Assembly (NCBI RefSeq): GCF_009848495.1
Contig: NZ_WWEP01000003.1
Location: 55,356-119,355 of the forward strand
DNA length: 64,000 bases
Direction: 5' to 3'
DNA from: Flavobacterium sp. MK4S-17
Lineage (GTDB): Bacteria; Bacteroidota; Bacteroidia; Flavobacteriales; Flavobacteriaceae
Numbering within the stretch: position 1 is the first letter of the stretch; each line of letters begins with the position of its first letter. The translations under genes were made by a program, and so were the position numbers. Of the stretch, positions 41,649 through 51,117 are shown piece by piece. The notes beneath the pieces were generated by a model. That model was not told the DNA's origin and did not search any database. It saw nothing but the letters and a program-made list of their open reading frames with translations.

Positions 41649-44420
41649 ATGGCGCAGCAAACATTTTTAGATAAACTAAGTGCACAACTGGTAAGTGAGT
41701 ACGGCAGTTCCCTTTCAGGGCTTGTAATTATACTACCTAATAAAAGGGCAAGGATATTCCTTATAGAAGCACTTAAAAAGCAATTGAATAGTGTAATTTT
41801 TGCCCCAGAAATAATAAGTATTGAGGATTTTATACAGGACGTTGCCGATGTACGTGCTGTGGATAGCATTGAGCTATTATTTGAATTTTATAATGTTTAC
41901 CTGGGGCTTACACCAAAAGAGGCGCAGCAGCCTTTTGAAACCTTTGCCAACTGGGCAAAAACCTTATTGCAGGATTTTAATGAGATTGACCGCTATCTGC
42001 TTAACCCTGCGCATGTGCTGTCTTACCTTAAGGATATTGAGGATATAAAACATTGGTCGGTTGATGTGGACAAGCATACCGACATGATAAAGAATTACCT
42101 TGAATTCTGGAAACAGCTTCCCCTATATTACAGTAGCCTTTACAATCACCTGCTGGATAATAAAATAGGTTATCAGGGACTGATTTACAGGGAGGCAGTA
42201 GAAAATATAGGGCATTTTTCAAATAATTTTGCAAAGCAGCAATTGATATTTGCAGGCTTTAATGCCCTTAACGCTGCCGAGGAAAAAATAATACAGCATT
42301 TGCTGTCCTGCGGACAGGCAAAAATTTACTGGGATATTGATGAGGTTTTCTTAAACGACCCTTATCATGATGCCGGTTTGTTTATAAGGCGTATAAAAAA
42401 GGAATGGCGTCAGTTTGCCCAACAGCCTTTTGAATGGATAACCGATGAATTCAGCCATCCGAAAAATATAAAAATAATTGGTACGCCTAAAACTGTAGGC
42501 CAGGCTAAAATAGCCGGGCAAATTGTTGAACAGTTACAGGAGGAGCGATACAGCCTTGATAAAACCGCTTTGGTTTTAGGAGAGGAAAACCTTTTGGTGC
42601 CCCTGCTTTACAGCCTTCCTTCAGGAGTGGGCAGCCTCAATATAACAATGGGGTACAGCAGCAAGAATAATCCTGCGCAGATTTTAATCAACAAGCTGTT
42701 TAAACTGCATACCAATGCTTTGAGCCGTAGCGAAAAAAGCTACACATTATACTACAGGGAAGTGCTGGATATATTGACGCATCCCCTGGTAGAGCCTTAT
42801 GCCGAAGCGCAGGAACTGGTAAATAGTATCAACAGGAATAACATAACTTTTTTTTCGCATAGCAAGCTTTTTGAAATTCATGGAAACAGTTCCGCATTTT
42901 TCAGTTTGCTTTTTGAACGCTGGGATGATAATGTTGGCAAGGTATTACAAAAACTTTCGGCTATCATACTGGCTATAAAAGAGTTTTTGGGAACAGATGA
43001 TGAAGAGGATAAAATAACAAAAGCATTTCTTTATTCTATTTTTAAAGTAATTAATAAGCTTATTAATTACCATGAAACGCACCCGCAGATGGATAGCCTG
43101 GCAGTACTTTATGCTGTTTACAAGCAGGTAGCTGAACTGGCTGAGGTGTCATTTGAGGGAGAACCCCTTACCGGATTGCAGATTATGGGAGTACTTGAAA
43201 GCCGTGTGCTCGATTTTGAAAATGTTATAGTAACTTCCATGAACGAGGGGAAATTCCCTTCAGGGAAAACCCAAAATTCATTTATTCCCTATGATGTTAA
43301 GCGGGAACTGGGCTTGCCAACATATAAAGAAAAGGATGCCATATACAGCTACCACTTTTACCATTTGCTGTTAAGGGCTAAAAATATTTACCTGCTTTAT
43401 AATACCGAAAGCGAGGGGCTTGATGCCGGTGAAAGAAGCCGTTTTTTAACCCAGCTTGAAATTGAGAAAAGGCCAAAGCATAACCTAATAAGCACTATAT
43501 ATAATGCCCATTTGCCGGACAAGGCTTATGAGCCTATGGTAGTGCCTAAATCGGCATCGGTTATGGAAAGGCTTAAGGAAATTGCTACAGGTAAAGGATT
43601 TTCGCCATCTGCCCTAACAAGTTATATAAGAAACCCGATATTGTTTTATTACCAAAGGATATTGCGTATTAATGAAGCTGATGAAGTAGAGGAAAGCATT
43701 GCGCTGAATACTTTGGGTACTATTATACACGGGGTGCTGGAAGAATTGTATAAGCCTTATATCAATACATTCCTTACGGTACAGCATATAGAGGCTATGG
43801 CAGCCCTTGCAGATGACGAAGTAATGCGCCAGTTTGTGAAGGTGTACAAGGAAGGGGAAATAAAAAAAGGGCGCAACCTGCTTGCCTTTGAGGTTGCCAA
43901 AAGGAATGTGCATAATTTACTTAAGCAGGAAAAACAGCAATTAACAGCAGGTGATAGTGTAAAAGTACTTGCACTTGAGCAAAACTATGAACGCTGGCTG
44001 GAAGATGATACATTACCTTATCCCGTAAAGATTTCAGGTAATATTGACCGTATTGAGCAACGCAATGGTAAAATCAGGATTATTGATTATAAAACAGGTA
44101 AGGTTGAAAAGAACAATCTTGTACTGAAGGAATGGGAGGGGCTTACAGCCGATATTAAAAATGAAAAGGCAATACAATTACTAACTTATGCTTTTATGTA
44201 TGAACCGCTGGCTAATGGCCTGGAAATGGAAGCAGGAATCATATCTTTTAAGAACATGAAAAGCGGCTTTATGGGCTTTAGCTTTAAAGATGCTTTTGAC
44301 AAGGCAGCCCCAATTGTTGATATTGTAGATTCAGCATTGCTTTCCGAATACAGGCAGCAATTGGTTTTGCTTATTACTGAGATACTGAACCCTGAAATAG
44401 CTTTTGAAGAAACAACTTAA
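41649..44420 (+). CDS. AddB-like PD-(D/E)XK nuclease family protein
   Basis: The 923-residue protein is probably the second subunit of an AddAB-type recombination complex. The N-terminal region has GLVIILPNKRARIFLIEAL, which lacks an intact Walker A, as expected for AddB. The C-terminal nuclease domain has SPSALTSYIRNPILFYYQR, ISGNIDRIEQRNGKIRIIDY with YKTG, and QLLTYAFMYEP. No iron-sulfur cysteine pattern was seen. It starts soon after the ompA terminator, so it needs its own promoter. Its last bases overlap the convergent membrane gene. Confidence 0.88.
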   Translation: MAQQTFLDKLSAQLVSEYGSSLSGLVIILPNKRARIFLIEALKKQLNSVIFAPEIISIEDFIQDVADVRAVDSIELLFEFYNVYLGLTPKEAQQPFETFANWAKTLLQDFNEIDRYLLNPAHVLSYLKDIEDIKHWSVDVDKHTDMIKNYLEFWKQLPLYYSSLYNHLLDNKIGYQGLIYREAVENIGHFSNNFAKQQLIFAGFNALNAAEEKIIQHLLSCGQAKIYWDIDEVFLNDPYHDAGLFIRRIKKEWRQFAQQPFEWITDEFSHPKNIKIIGTPKTVGQAKIAGQIVEQLQEERYSLDKTALVLGEENLLVPLLYSLPSGVGSLNITMGYSSKNNPAQILINKLFKLHTNALSRSEKSYTLYYREVLDILTHPLVEPYAEAQELVNSINRNNITFFSHSKLFEIHGNSSAFFSLLFERWDDNVGKVLQKLSAIILAIKEFLGTDDEEDKITKAFLYSIFKVINKLINYHETHPQMDSLAVLYAVYKQVAELAEVSFEGEPLTGLQIMGVLESRVLDFENVIVTSMNEGKFPSGKTQNSFIPYDVKRELGLPTYKEKDAIYSYHFYHLLLRAKNIYLLYNTESEGLDAGERSRFLTQLEIEKRPKHNLISTIYNAHLPDKAYEPMVVPKSASVMERLKEIATGKGFSPSALTSYIRNPILFYYQRILRINEADEVEESIALNTLGTIIHGVLEELYKPYINTFLTVQHIEAMAALADDEVMRQFVKVYKEGEIKKGRNLLAFEVAKRNVHNLLKQEKQQLTAGDSVKVLALEQNYERWLEDDTLPYPVKISGNIDRIEQRNGKIRIIDYKTGKVEKNNLVLKEWEGLTADIKNEKAIQLLTYAFMYEPLANGLEMEAGIISFKNMKSGFMGFSFKDAFDKAAPIVDIVDSALLSEYRQQLVLLITEILNPEIAFEETT

Positions 44421-44980
44421 TTAATGATATTTCTTTTTTTCCTGCTGTCAAAATGCAGGAGGATGGCTAAAACTAAAAGGCATATACTCATAAAAACAGG
44501 CAGGAAATACATTTTTTCCGGTTCAAGGTTTAAGCCAAGTATTAATGCGCCGAATGAAATGATTCCTGCAAAAATGGCAAACCACTGCGTTTTATAAAAC
44601 CATGCATAAGGAAAAAAGTGTGCTCCTGTAATAATAACATATACCATTACAAAATTATCGGGCATTTTTAAAAGCGCAAATATTAAAAAAGGGAAATAAA
44701 ACAGTTGGGCAAAATTAAGCCAAAGGCCTAAAGGCTGTAAGGGGTTGCTTTTATCTGTCCATTTTGTTTTAAGCAATTTGGATGCTGCAAATGCAAGCGG
44801 CAGCATTAAGCTTCCTGCTATAAATGTAAGTATTGATTTGTCAAAAGAGGAAAAGTCAAGCGTCCATATACAGCTTATTATAAGCCATATAAAAAATGCG
44901 GATAATATAAAATCCAGCCCGTTTTTAGATTTCACTGATAATTGCACCCTCAAATTTTCTAATTCCTTTTCTGTAATCAT
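44417..44980 (-). CDS. Six-span membrane protein of unknown function (187 aa)
   Basis: Roughly 30 polar N-terminal residues (MITEKELENLRVQLSVKSKN) are followed by six hydrophobic segments and a short basic tail. The segment PLGLWLNFAQLFYFPFLIFA is distinctive and resembles the DUF7010-type membrane proteins; this is from memory and unsure. No catalytic motif is seen. The stop overlaps the AddB-like stop by four bases. The gene follows glyQS direction but is not close to it. Confidence 0.7.
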   Translation of the reverse strand: MITEKELENLRVQLSVKSKNGLDFILSAFFIWLIISCIWTLDFSSFDKSILTFIAGSLMLPLAFAASKLLKTKWTDKSNPLQPLGLWLNFAQLFYFPFLIFALLKMPDNFVMVYVIITGAHFFPYAWFYKTQWFAIFAGIISFGALILGLNLEPEKMYFLPVFMSICLLVLAILLHFDSRKKRNIIN

Positions 44981-45031
44981 TTATTTACTTTTTGCTATTG
45001 TGGTAAATATAACCAAACAGGCTATAAATAG

Positions 45032-45058
45032 CAAAAGCGCTTTATTAAAGCGCTTTTG
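45032..45058. terminator. Bidirectional terminator after glyQS
   Basis: AAAAGCGCTTT and AAAGCGCTTTT pair perfectly over 11 bases with one further C-G pair outside, around a 3-base loop. It lies just after the glyQS stop on the minus strand. Confidence 0.8.
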
Positions 45059-45080
45059 TATAATGATAATGTAATTACAA

Positions 45081-46625
45081 TTACTGCATTTTCATGAGCC
45101 ATTTCCTTACTGAAACCTCTTCATTAATAATATTGCGAAGCTCTGTAATTTTTACCCTGTCCTGCTTCATGGTATCACGGTGGCGTATAGTTACGGTTTC
45201 GTCTTCCAGCGTTTGGTGGTCAACCGTAATACAGAAAGGCGTGCCAAGCGCATCCTGCCTCCTGTAACGGCGCCCTACAGCATCTTTCTCGTCATAAGCC
45301 ACATTGAAATCCCATTTCAGGTCATCAATAATTTTTCTTGCTACATCAGGCAGCCCGTCTTTTTTAACCAATGGCAATATAGCGGCTTTGGTTGGCGCCA
45401 GTACCGCAGGAAGGCTTAATACAGTGCGTACAGAGCCATCTTCCAGTGTTTCTTCTTTAAGTGATGATGAGAATACAGCAAGGAACATCCTGTCCAGCCC
45501 TACAGAGGTTTCCACTACATAAGGCACATAATTTTCATTCAGTTCAGCATCAAAGTACTGTAATTTCCTGCCGGAATACTGCTCATGAGCCTTAAGGTCA
45601 AAATCAGTCCTGGAGTGTATACCCTCAAGCTCTTTAAAGCCGAAGGGAAAGTTAAATTCAATATCCGCAGCCGCATTGGCATAATGCGCCAGCTTTTCAT
45701 GGTCATGAAAGCGGTAATTTTCTTTGCCCAACCCAAGCGATTGGTGCCATTTAAGCCTGGTTTCCTTCCAGTATTCATACCATTTTATTTCTTCACCGGG
45801 GCGTACAAAAAACTGCATTTCCATCTGTTCAAATTCACGCATACGGAAAATAAACTGCCTAGCCACAATTTCGTTACGGAAAGCCTTTCCTGTTTGTGCA
45901 ATACCAAAAGGGACTTTCATCCTGCCTGTTTTTTGTACATTAAGGAAGTTTACAAATATACCCTGTGCAGTTTCCGGGCGCAGGTATAAATCCATTGCGT
46001 TTGCTGCTTCGGCACCCAGTTTTGTGCCAAACATAAGGTTAAACTGCCTTACTTCTGTCCAGTTTTTAGAGCCTGTTTCAGGGTCGGCAATTTCAAGTTC
46101 TTCAATAAGAGCTTTTACATCGGCAAGGTTTTCGGTTTCAAGGCTGCGTGCCATGCGCTGCAAAATCTGGTCTTTTCTTTCCAGGTATTCTTTGGTACGC
46201 GCATTGGTTGCCTTAAATTCCTCTTCATTAAACGCTTCTCCATATCGGGCACGCGCTTTTTCTATTTCTTTCTGTGCCTTTTGGTTCAGCTTTTCGGCAT
46301 AGTCTTCAATCAGCACATCTGCCCTGTATCTTTTTTTGGAATCCTTATTGTCAATCAACGGGTCGTTAAAGGCATCTACGTGCCCCGAAGCTTTCCATGT
46401 GGTAGGGTGCATAAAAATTGCGGCATCTATACCTACAATATTTTCATGCATCTGTACCATTGATTTCCACCAGTATTCCCTGATGTTCTTCTTTAATTCT
46501 GCCCCATTTTGCCCGTAATCATATACTGCGCTAAGGCCGTCATATATTTCACTTGATGGGAATATAAAGCCATATTCCTTTGCGTGCGAAATTACATTCT
46601 TAAAAATATCGTCTTGTTTTGCCAT
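45081..46625 (-). CDS. glyQS: Glycyl-tRNA synthetase, alpha-2 type
   Basis: Class II synthetase charging tRNA-Gly. The 514-residue protein has the N-terminal GFIFPSSEIYDGLSAVYDYG, class II motif 1 and 2 regions (MHPTTWKASGHVDAFND, PFGIAQTGKAFRNEI), motif 3 (VVETSVGLDRMFLAVF) and a C-terminal anticodon-binding domain. It has the single-chain architecture rather than the split GlyQ/GlyS form. It is alone between a terminator and the divergent comF. Confidence 0.97.
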   Translation of the reverse strand: MAKQDDIFKNVISHAKEYGFIFPSSEIYDGLSAVYDYGQNGAELKKNIREYWWKSMVQMHENIVGIDAAIFMHPTTWKASGHVDAFNDPLIDNKDSKKRYRADVLIEDYAEKLNQKAQKEIEKARARYGEAFNEEEFKATNARTKEYLERKDQILQRMARSLETENLADVKALIEELEIADPETGSKNWTEVRQFNLMFGTKLGAEAANAMDLYLRPETAQGIFVNFLNVQKTGRMKVPFGIAQTGKAFRNEIVARQFIFRMREFEQMEMQFFVRPGEEIKWYEYWKETRLKWHQSLGLGKENYRFHDHEKLAHYANAAADIEFNFPFGFKELEGIHSRTDFDLKAHEQYSGRKLQYFDAELNENYVPYVVETSVGLDRMFLAVFSSSLKEETLEDGSVRTVLSLPAVLAPTKAAILPLVKKDGLPDVARKIIDDLKWDFNVAYDEKDAVGRRYRRQDALGTPFCITVDHQTLEDETVTIRHRDTMKQDRVKITELRNIINEEVSVRKWLMKMQ

Positions 46626-46715
46626 GTTGCAAAAATATAAAAATCAAATAGTTTACATATATACCATTTGTTATCTTTAACCGGAAATTAAAAAATATTT
46701 TCCTGTTAAAAAATA

Positions 46716-47399
46716 ATGCTTAAAAGCCTCTTTAACCTTTTCTTTCCTAAAAACTGTCCGGGCTGCAGTGGTTTGTTGCTGGAAAGTGAGCTGGTAATAT
46801 GTACAGCGTGCAGGCACGACCTGCCTTTTACCCAGCACTGGCAGATGCAGGAAAATGAAATTTTCCGGCGTTTTTATGGCAGGTTGCCACTGGAACATGC
46901 CTCCGCTATGTTGTATTTCCATAAACAGGGTATAGTCCAGCAGCTTATCCATAATTTAAAATACAATGGCAGGGAAGATGTTGGCAGCCTAATGGGGCAG
47001 TGGTATGCCACGGATTTAAAGAATGTGGAAGAACTGCAATCTGTAACCGATATTATACCCGTGCCCTTGCATCCCAAAAAACTTCGTGAGCGGGGCTATA
47101 ATCAGGTTGAGGAATTTGGCAGGGCGATTGCCCATATGCTTAGCGTACCCTATAATGATAAGCTGCTTTTAAGGACAGCTTATACCAAAACACAGACTAA
47201 GAAAAACCTTGAAGACAGGGCGGCTATTATTGGTTCTGCATTTAACGTTGACTATACGGAGGAAGATAACGGTAAACACTTTTTGTTAGTTGATGATGTA
47301 ATGACTACAGGCGCAACGTTAGAGTCGTGCGGGAGGGCACTGCTTAGTATACCCGGCAGTAAATTGAGCATTGTTACTATTGCCTATGCACATTCCTGA
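46716..47399 (+). CDS. comF: ComF-family phosphoribosyltransferase
   Basis: The 227-residue protein has an N-terminal zinc finger with two CxxC pairs (NCPGCSGLL, CTACRHDL). A central MLYFHKQGIVQQLIHNLKYN motif and the PRPP-binding site HFLLVDDVMTTGATLES follow. ComF proteins are tied to DNA uptake and recombination in other bacteria, though the enzymatic activity is unknown. No other competence gene is in the window. The Ig-like lipoprotein gene follows 71 bases later. Confidence 0.92.
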   Translation: MLKSLFNLFFPKNCPGCSGLLLESELVICTACRHDLPFTQHWQMQENEIFRRFYGRLPLEHASAMLYFHKQGIVQQLIHNLKYNGREDVGSLMGQWYATDLKNVEELQSVTDIIPVPLHPKKLRERGYNQVEEFGRAIAHMLSVPYNDKLLLRTAYTKTQTKKNLEDRAAIIGSAFNVDYTEEDNGKHFLLVDDVMTTGATLESCGRALLSIPGSKLSIVTIAYAHS

Positions 47400-47470
47400 T
47401 GCAAAACATTGAAAAACTTTTTATTTACACTGAATATAATTGTTATTTTGTGCTGTAAAACAGCATTGCC

Positions 47471-49102
47471 ATGTTAAAGAAAATAGTTGCATTTATTTTT
47501 ATAGTTGTTATGGCTGTAACTTCCATCACAGGATGTGCCAGGAGGGGTAGTATATCGGGTGGATTAAAAGATACTATACCACCTGTTATGGTGGGCAGTT
47601 CGCCTAAAAATATGACTACTGATTTTAAAGGCAAACAAATCCGTATTGATTTTAATGAATATATAAAGGTAAAAGATATTAATAAGCAGCTTATTATATC
47701 GCCGCCTATGGATTATGCGCCCGACATTTACCCTATGGGCAGTGCCAGCCGTTATATTGATATTAAAATAAAAGACACATTAAAGCCCAATACTACCTAT
47801 AGCTTTAATTTTGGCCAGAGTATAACAGATAATAATGAAGGGAACCCATATTCCCAGTTTAAGTTTATTTTTTCTACAGGAAGCTACATAGATTCCCTTG
47901 CGGTAGGAGGGATGATAAAAGATGCTTACAGCCGAAAGGCAGATAATTTTGTTACCGTGATGCTGTATGAGGCCAATGAAACTTATACGGATTCCACGAT
48001 TTATAAAGAAAAGCCCCGATATGTAACCAATACACTTGACAGCCTTACCAATTTTACGCTGGAAAACCTTAAAGAGGGAAAATATTACATTTTTGCCTTA
48101 AAGGATAAGGGTAATAATTATGTTTATAATCCTAAGTCAGATAAAATTGCATTTTTAAAGGAACCTATAAACGTGCCTAATGACTCACTTATACTTTATC
48201 AGCTAAGCCTTTTTAAAGAACAGCTACCATTAAAGCCATTAAAGCCAAGTCAGATATCTTCTAACAGGCTGGTAATGGGCTATGAAGGCGACCCGCGAAC
48301 GTTAAAGGCTAAGGTAAAGAATGGTACTGGCACACAGGATATACCTTCGGTGCTTACCAACCTTTCCGGTAAAGATTCTGTACAGGTGTGGCTGCCCCGT
48401 AATATTGAGCAGGATTCAGTACAGGTGTCTGTAAATTACAGGGATACCATTAAAGATTTTGTAGTGAAGATAAAGGAAATGAAAGCTGCCGATTCGCTTA
48501 GCATTACTGCTGTCCAAAAAGGAGGCCTGCATTTCCGCCAGCGTTTTACGCTAAATACATCAACACCAATAGTGACTATTGATACAACTAAAATCAGCCT
48601 TATCAATAAGGATTTGGTTGCAGTAAAAATAAATTCTGTTATATACAATACGTTTGAGCAGAAGCTGGAGATTGATTTCCCCAAAGAGGAAAGCCAAAAG
48701 TATAACTTTACATTTTTGCCGGGCGCATTAACGGATTTCTATGAAAAATCAAACGACACACTTACATTTAACCTTTCCACACGCACGTATTCCGATTATG
48801 GCAACCTGAGGGTAACACTGCAAAATGCCAAACGGTTCCCATTAATACTTGAAGTACTTAATGCATCGGAAGAAGTAAAGGCATCATACTACAGCAAGGG
48901 TGAAACCAATATTGTTTTTGACGCTGTTTTACCTGACCAGTATGTTTTAAGGGTTATTTATGACGATAATGGAAACGGCGAATGGGATAGTGGCAACTTT
49001 CTTGAAAAGCGGCAGCCGGAAGAGGTTATATATTTTCCAAATGAAGTGCAGGTACGAGCCAACTGGGATGTTGACCAGCCTTTTAACCTGGGAGGAGGGT
49101 AA
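47471..49102 (+). CDS. Ig-like domain lipoprotein (SbsA-type fold)
   Basis: The 543-residue protein has a lipoprotein signal (VMAVTSITGCARRG). An N-terminal Ig-like domain follows (PPVMVGSSPKNMTTDFKGKQ, then IDFNEYIKVKDIN), of the SbsA/Big type, then several beta-rich domains and a C-terminal DDNGNGEWDSGNFLEKRQPE stretch with calcium-binding-like Asp. Related Bacteroidota proteins are envelope lipoproteins of unknown role. Its last 20 bases overlap the convergent omega-amidase gene. It may be read with comF, but a 71-base gap leaves room for a promoter. Confidence 0.88.
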   Translation: MLKKIVAFIFIVVMAVTSITGCARRGSISGGLKDTIPPVMVGSSPKNMTTDFKGKQIRIDFNEYIKVKDINKQLIISPPMDYAPDIYPMGSASRYIDIKIKDTLKPNTTYSFNFGQSITDNNEGNPYSQFKFIFSTGSYIDSLAVGGMIKDAYSRKADNFVTVMLYEANETYTDSTIYKEKPRYVTNTLDSLTNFTLENLKEGKYYIFALKDKGNNYVYNPKSDKIAFLKEPINVPNDSLILYQLSLFKEQLPLKPLKPSQISSNRLVMGYEGDPRTLKAKVKNGTGTQDIPSVLTNLSGKDSVQVWLPRNIEQDSVQVSVNYRDTIKDFVVKIKEMKAADSLSITAVQKGGLHFRQRFTLNTSTPIVTIDTTKISLINKDLVAVKINSVIYNTFEQKLEIDFPKEESQKYNFTFLPGALTDFYEKSNDTLTFNLSTRTYSDYGNLRVTLQNAKRFPLILEVLNASEEVKASYYSKGETNIVFDAVLPDQYVLRVIYDDNGNGEWDSGNFLEKRQPEEVIYFPNEVQVRANWDVDQPFNLGGG

Positions 49103-49853
49103 AATTGTCCCTGTCTTTTAAAAACCCGAATTTATCCCGTGCTTCCAGTAACTCCTCTTTACTGATTTCTATAGTATATACGCCTTCTTTTATTGCGGGC
49201 TCTAACAGATATTCACCCAAGGGGCCTATTAACTGTGTATGCCCGGAATATTCATGCCCGCTATTATCTGTGCCAATCCTGTTTACGCCTATAGTATAGC
49301 ACATATTTTCTATAGCCCGTGCCCTTAATAAGCTATCCCACGCTGTGGTGCGCTGTTTTGGCCAGTTGGCAGGAAATAACAAAAGGTCATAATCTTCCGT
49401 ATTGCGGGCAAAAACAGGAAAACGCAGGTCATAACACACCTGTAGGCAAATTTTCCAGCCCTTGTAGTCAACAATAAGCTTTTCCTTTCCGGCGGTATAA
49501 TGTTTATCCTCACCCGCTAATGTAAACAGATGCCGTTTGTTATAGGTTTTATAGCTCCCGTCAGGATATACAAATAACAGGCGGTTATAATAATTGCCAT
49601 TTTCTTTTATTACAAGGCTTCCTGTAAGGGCACACCCTGTTCTCATGGCTGTTTCCTTCATCCACGAAACCGATTCGCCTTCCATTGTTTCATACACCGT
49701 TTCAGGGTTCATGGTAAACCCGGTGGTAAACATTTCTGGGAGTACTATAAGGTCAGTTTGCTGATTTACGCTTTCTATAAGTCTTGTAAAATTGTTTCGG
49801 TTGGCTTTTGCATCTTCCCAGATTAAATGCGTTTGTATAAGGGTGATTTTCAT
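49083..49853 (-). CDS. Nitrilase-family amidase (omega-amidase YafV-like)
   Basis: The start at 49853 (MKITLIQTHLIWEDAKANR) gives 256 residues; the longer frame to 49880 is not supported. The Glu-Lys-Cys triad is present: Glu in VLPEMFTTGFTMNP, Lys in TYNKRHLFTLAGE, Cys in LQVCYDLRFPVFARN. The closest family is YafV-type omega-amidase, which removes the amide of 2-oxoglutaramate in glutamine recycling and metabolite repair. It overlaps the Ig-like lipoprotein by 20 bases at the 3' end. Confidence 0.9.
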   Translation of the reverse strand: MKITLIQTHLIWEDAKANRNNFTRLIESVNQQTDLIVLPEMFTTGFTMNPETVYETMEGESVSWMKETAMRTGCALTGSLVIKENGNYYNRLLFVYPDGSYKTYNKRHLFTLAGEDKHYTAGKEKLIVDYKGWKICLQVCYDLRFPVFARNTEDYDLLLFPANWPKQRTTAWDSLLRARAIENMCYTIGVNRIGTDNSGHEYSGHTQLIGPLGEYLLEPAIKEGVYTIEISKEELLEARDKFGFLKDRDNFTLLPG

Positions 49854-49893
49854 TTCAGGTTTTTCCTTAAATTTAAGCAAACCATAGCAAATA

Positions 49894-49920
49894 AAAAAGC
49901 ACCTTATAAAGGTGCTTTTT
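49894..49920 (-). terminator. Terminator of the sdh operon
   Basis: AAAAAGCACCTT and AAGGTGCTTTTT pair over 12 bases around ATA; on the minus strand T residues follow. It lies 20 bases after sdhB. Confidence 0.88.
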
Positions 49921-49939
49921 ATATAATTGGTATAGTATA

Positions 49940-50683
49940 TTATTTCATACTTGCAAACAGGTATTCCCTGTTCATGCGGGCAATGTTTTCAAGTGATATC
50001 CCTTTAGGACATTCTACTTCGCAGGCACCGGTATTAGTACATGCGCCAAAGCCTTCCTCATCCATTCTTTTAACCATGTTAAGTACACGCTCTGTAGCCT
50101 CAACCCTTCCCTGAGGCAGCAATGCAAACTGCGATACCTTGGCAGATACAAACAGCATGGCAGAAGCATTTTTACAGCTTGCCACACAGGCACCACACCC
50201 AATACATGTTGCAGCATCAAAAGAGCGGTCAGCATCATGCTTTTTAATCGGAATAGCATTGGCATCCTGAGTATTACCGGACGTATTTACCGAGATAAAA
50301 CCACCGGCCTGCTGTATCCTGTCAAAAGAGGTACGGTCAACAACAAGGTCTTTAATTACAGGGAAAGCTTTTGCACGGAAAGGCTCTATATAAATAGTAT
50401 CGCCATCTTTAAATTTCCTCATGTGCAGCTGGCAGGTAGTAACACCCCTGTCAGGGCCGTGTGCCTCACCGTTAATAAACAGCGAACACATACCACAGAT
50501 ACCTTCACGGCAGTCATGGTCAAAAGCAACAGGGTCTTCTCCTTTATTATTTAGCTGCTCGTTCAAAACGTCAAGCATTTCAAGGAAAGACATATCAGGG
50601 GAAACATCGCTGATGTTATAATCAATCATCCTTCCTTTATCTTTGGCGTCTTTCTGGCGCCATATTTTTAATTTTAAGTTCAT
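49940..50683 (-). CDS. sdhB: Succinate dehydrogenase/fumarate reductase iron-sulfur subunit
   Basis: Electron-transfer subunit of complex II. The 247-residue protein has the [2Fe-2S] cysteines in [19 protein letters not shown] and a later GVTTCQL, and the ferredoxin-type clusters in [15 protein letters not shown] and [13 protein letters not shown]. Its sequence resembles the class with a single dihaem cytochrome b subunit. It should be joined to sdhA, but a four-helix-bundle gene lies between them. The stop is followed by the operon terminator. Confidence 0.96.
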   Translation of the reverse strand: MNLKLKIWRQKDAKDKGRMIDYNISDVSPDMSFLEMLDVLNEQLNNKGEDPVAFDHDCREGICGMCSLFINGEAHGPDRGVTTCQLHMRKFKDGDTIYIEPFRAKAFPVIKDLVVDRTSFDRIQQAGGFISVNTSGNTQDANAIPIKKHDADRSFDAATCIGCGACVASCKNASAMLFVSAKVSQFALLPQGRVEATERVLNMVKRMDEEGFGACTNTGACEVECPKGISLENIARMNREYLFASMK

Positions 50684-50698
50684 TTTAATAAAGTTTAT

Positions 50699-51094
50699 TA
50701 GCCAAAAGCCATTAGCAATAAGTTATTTGTCTATTGACCTGATGAAGGCGTTTAACATTTTACTTTCTTCAGTTATTAAACCTGATATTTCATTAAATTT
50801 TACTTCACTCAAAAAATTCAGTTCCCGGGCAATTATTAGTTGAGTTTCAAGTTCAAATAATGATCCTCTTGCAATCCTTAAAAACTGAATATAATTCTTA
50901 GTTGAGTTTCTTCCCCACCCTTCCGCTATATTGGAAGGCACGGAGATAACAGCTCTTTTCATCTGGCTTTGCAAACCGAAAATTTCATCTTTAGGGAAAC
51001 TTTCAAAACATTTATATATTGCCTTAACCAGTTCTATTCCTTTTTGCCATATTAATAAGTCTTTATAACCTTTAATTTCATTCATTTTTGGCTA
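50699..51094. repeat. Short inverted repeats flanking the four-helix-bundle gene
   Basis: TAGCCAAAA (50699-50707) and TTTTGGCTA (51086-51094) are 9-base inverted copies around the gene. Extra GGCT and AGCC units lie on both sides (AAGCCATTAGC, CTATTGGCTTATT). They look like ends of a small inserted cassette. Confidence 0.55.
50723..51085 (-). CDS. Four-helix-bundle protein of the 23S rRNA intervening-sequence family
   Basis: The 120-residue helical protein starts MNEIKGYKDLLIWQKGIELV and has the family core SVPSNIAEGWGRNSTKNYIQ and RIARGSLFELETQL. Members (TIGR02436, also related to Avd of diversity-generating retroelements) are found inside 23S rRNA intervening sequences or as scattered solo genes in Bacteroidota. 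It lies between sdhA and sdhB in the same orientation, so it is carried in the sdh transcript. The role is unknown. Flanking short inverted repeats suggest insertion. Confidence 0.9.
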   Translation of the reverse strand: MNEIKGYKDLLIWQKGIELVKAIYKCFESFPKDEIFGLQSQMKRAVISVPSNIAEGWGRNSTKNYIQFLRIARGSLFELETQLIIARELNFLSEVKFNEISGLITEESKMLNAFIRSIDK

Positions 51095-51117
51095 TTGGCT
51101 TATTCCTACGGACTAGA

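Noticed and set aside
45724..46302. 192-codon plus-strand open frame opposite glyQS
   Set aside because: It is a mirror frame of a conserved synthetase gene, with Ser/Arg-rich composition typical of antisense frames.
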